Origin: Ornithinimicrobium sp.
GTDB taxonomy: Bacteria; Actinomycetota; Actinomycetes; Actinomycetales; Dermatophilaceae
Length of the DNA stretch: 6,972 nt
Direction: 5' to 3'
NCBI GenBank assembly: GCA_030145965.1
Contig: JASKZT010000084.1
Coordinates: forward strand, 1 to 6,972
Shown: positions 6,136-6,972 of the stretch, piece after piece
Layout of the letters: each line of letters begins with the position of its first letter
Position numbering within the stretch: position 1 is the first letter of the stretch
Notes under the pieces: model-generated
Told to the model about the DNA's origin: nothing
Database searches by the model: none
Seen by the model: the letters and a program-made list of their open reading frames with translations, nothing else
Translations under genes and position numbers: made by a program

Positions 6136-6146
6136 CGGCGTCGGCG
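6117..6146. terminator. Strong GC-rich bidirectional terminator hairpin spanning the WYL stop codon
   Basis: CGCCGACGCCGTC (6117-6129) pairs perfectly with GACGGCGTCGGCG (6134-6146) around a GGCT tetraloop. A G-T wobble and a further C-G pair can extend the 13-bp stem to 15. The TGA of the WYL gene (6133-6135) begins in the loop, so the left arm codes for its last residues. On the other strand it starts 11 bases after the rocD stop, which suits a shared terminator for convergent genes. Neither side has a T-tract. Confidence 0.7.
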
Positions 6147-6157
6147 GGGCAGGTGCC

Positions 6158-6972
6158 TCAGGCGGCCCGGGCGGCCTCGGCGACGACCTCGGCGAGGGCG
6201 TCGGTGATGACCGTGAGCTCCTCGGCGCTGATCGTCAGCGGCGGGGCGAGGCGGATCGTCGAGCCGTGGGTGTCCTTCGCGAGGACGCCCTTCTTGGCCA
6301 GGCGCTTGCAGGCCTCCTTGCCCGAGAGCAGCGCGGGGTCGATGTCGATGCCGGCCCACAGGCCGCGCACGCGCACCTCCTGGACGCCGTGGCCCAGCAG
6401 CGCCTCGAGCGCCTCGCGGAACTGGCCCTCGAGCGCGGCGGCGTTGCCCTGGTGCTCACCGGTCGCCAGCAGGTCGCAGACGGCCTTGCCGACGGCGGCG
6501 GCCAGCGGGTTGCCCCCGAAGGTCGAGCCGTGCGTGCCCGGCGTGATGACCTGCATGACGTCGGCGTCCGCGGCGACCGCCGAGACGGGCACGATGCCGC
6601 CTCCGAGCGCCTTGCCCAGGGTGTACATGTCGGCCTGGACGCCCTCGTACTGGCAGGCCAGCGTGGTGCCGACGCGGCCGAGCCCGGCCTGGATCTCGTC
6701 GGCGACCATGAGGACGTTGGTCCGGGTGCACAGCTCGCGCAGGCCCTGCAGGTAGCCCTGCGGCGGGATCTTGACGCCCTGCTCCCCCTGGATCGGCTCC
6801 ACGAGCACCGCGACGGTGTTGTCCGTGATCGCGGCCTCGACGGCGGCGAGGTCGCCGTAGGGCACGGAGACGAAGCCCTGGGTGTAGGGGCCGTAGTGGT
6901 CGTGGGCCTCGGGGTCGTCGGAGAAGGAGATGATCGTCGTCGTGCGGCCGTGGAAGTTGCCGTCCATGACGA
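6158..6972 (-). CDS. rocD: Ornithine aminotransferase (ornithine--oxo-acid transaminase), C-terminal part
   Basis: The last 270 residues of a class-III PLP aminotransferase of about 400 residues; the start lies beyond the right edge. The enzyme transfers the delta-amino group of ornithine to 2-oxoglutarate, giving glutamate-5-semialdehyde in arginine/ornithine breakdown. Counting from the first whole visible codon: GNFHGRTTT (4-12), EPIQGEQGV (58-66), the cofactor Asp91 in VADEIQAGLGR, the PLP-binding Lys120 in TLGKALGGG (29 residues after the Asp, as in the family), STFGGNPLAAAV (149-160) and IRLAPPLTIS (239-248). The GNFHGRTTTIISFSDDP and GPYTQGF patterns favour RocD over acetylornithine or GABA aminotransferase. 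The ATG at 6967 is internal, because the open frame continues upstream through a Val codon into a conserved motif. It converges on the WYL gene. Confidence 0.92.
   Translation of the reverse strand, partial: VMDGNFHGRTTTIISFSDDPEAHDHYGPYTQGFVSVPYGDLAAVEAAITDNTVAVLVEPIQGEQGVKIPPQGYLQGLRELCTRTNVLMVADEIQAGLGRVGTTLACQYEGVQADMYTLGKALGGGIVPVSAVAADADVMQVITPGTHGSTFGGNPLAAAVGKAVCDLLATGEHQGNAAALEGQFREALEALLGHGVQEVRVRGLWAGIDIDPALLSGKEACKRLAKKGVLAKDTHGSTIRLAPPLTISAEELTVITDALAEVVAEAARAA

Noticed and set aside
4923..6755. 610-codon plus-strand frame across hydrolase, WYL and rocD genes
   Set aside because: It overlaps three well-supported genes in the wrong frame or strand and is Arg/Pro-rich low complexity.
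6965..6967. ATG at 6967 as the rocD start
   Set aside because: It falls inside a conserved motif (GNFHGRTTT follows at once) and about 130 N-terminal residues of the fold would be missing; the frame is open to the window edge.
1..6972. Defence system, CRISPR array, mobile element or secondary-metabolite cluster
   Set aside because: WYL regulators can accompany defence loci, but no nuclease, helicase, methylase, transposase, integrase or regular repeat array is present; the genes are metabolic.

Overview
This is a high-GC (roughly 70% or more by eye), densely coded bacterial window with long spurious ORFs on both strands, short intergenic gaps and a coupled ATGA start/stop junction. Base composition and the close resemblance of two proteins to mycobacterial FabG4 and FadA2 point to an actinobacterium. 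The family cannot be fixed from sequence alone; a Micrococcales-type genome is a guess. No RNA genes, CRISPR arrays, insertion sequences or prophage genes were seen, and no stretch over about 105 bases lacks a gene.

Left half (1-4303): a divergent fatty-acid oxidation locus. On the minus strand, a FadA2/FadI-type thiolase (143-1441) is followed after 2 bases by the start of a high-molecular-weight FabG4-type 3-oxoacyl reductase, cut by the window edge. On the plus strand, a TetR regulator (1545-2288) overlaps by 4 bases the start of a 672-residue acyl-CoA oxidase/dehydrogenase (2285-4303). The 103-base gap between the two arms holds perfect inverted repeats that overlap plausible -10 elements for both directions. 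The simplest reading is that the TetR protein controls both arms. Together they supply the first (oxidase), third (3-hydroxyacyl/3-oxoacyl interconversion) and fourth (thiolysis) steps of acyl-CoA beta-oxidation; the hydratase is not in the window.

Right half (4361-6972): a minus-strand alpha/beta hydrolase (4361-5119) is transcribed away from a plus-strand WYL-domain regulator (5182-6135). Their 62-base gap carries a perfect 9-7-9 inverted repeat, a good candidate operator. The WYL gene ends in a 13-bp perfect hairpin that spans its own stop codon. Beyond it, a convergent ornithine aminotransferase gene (rocD) runs off the right edge. The acyl-CoA oxidase and hydrolase genes also converge, at 4304-4360, around a 12-bp direct repeat and a weaker hairpin.

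I found no convincing evidence of a wholly new system. The most interesting points are the regulatory architecture of the two divergent promoters, the use of an acyl-CoA oxidase-like enzyme beside FadA2/FabG4, and the stop-codon-spanning terminator.
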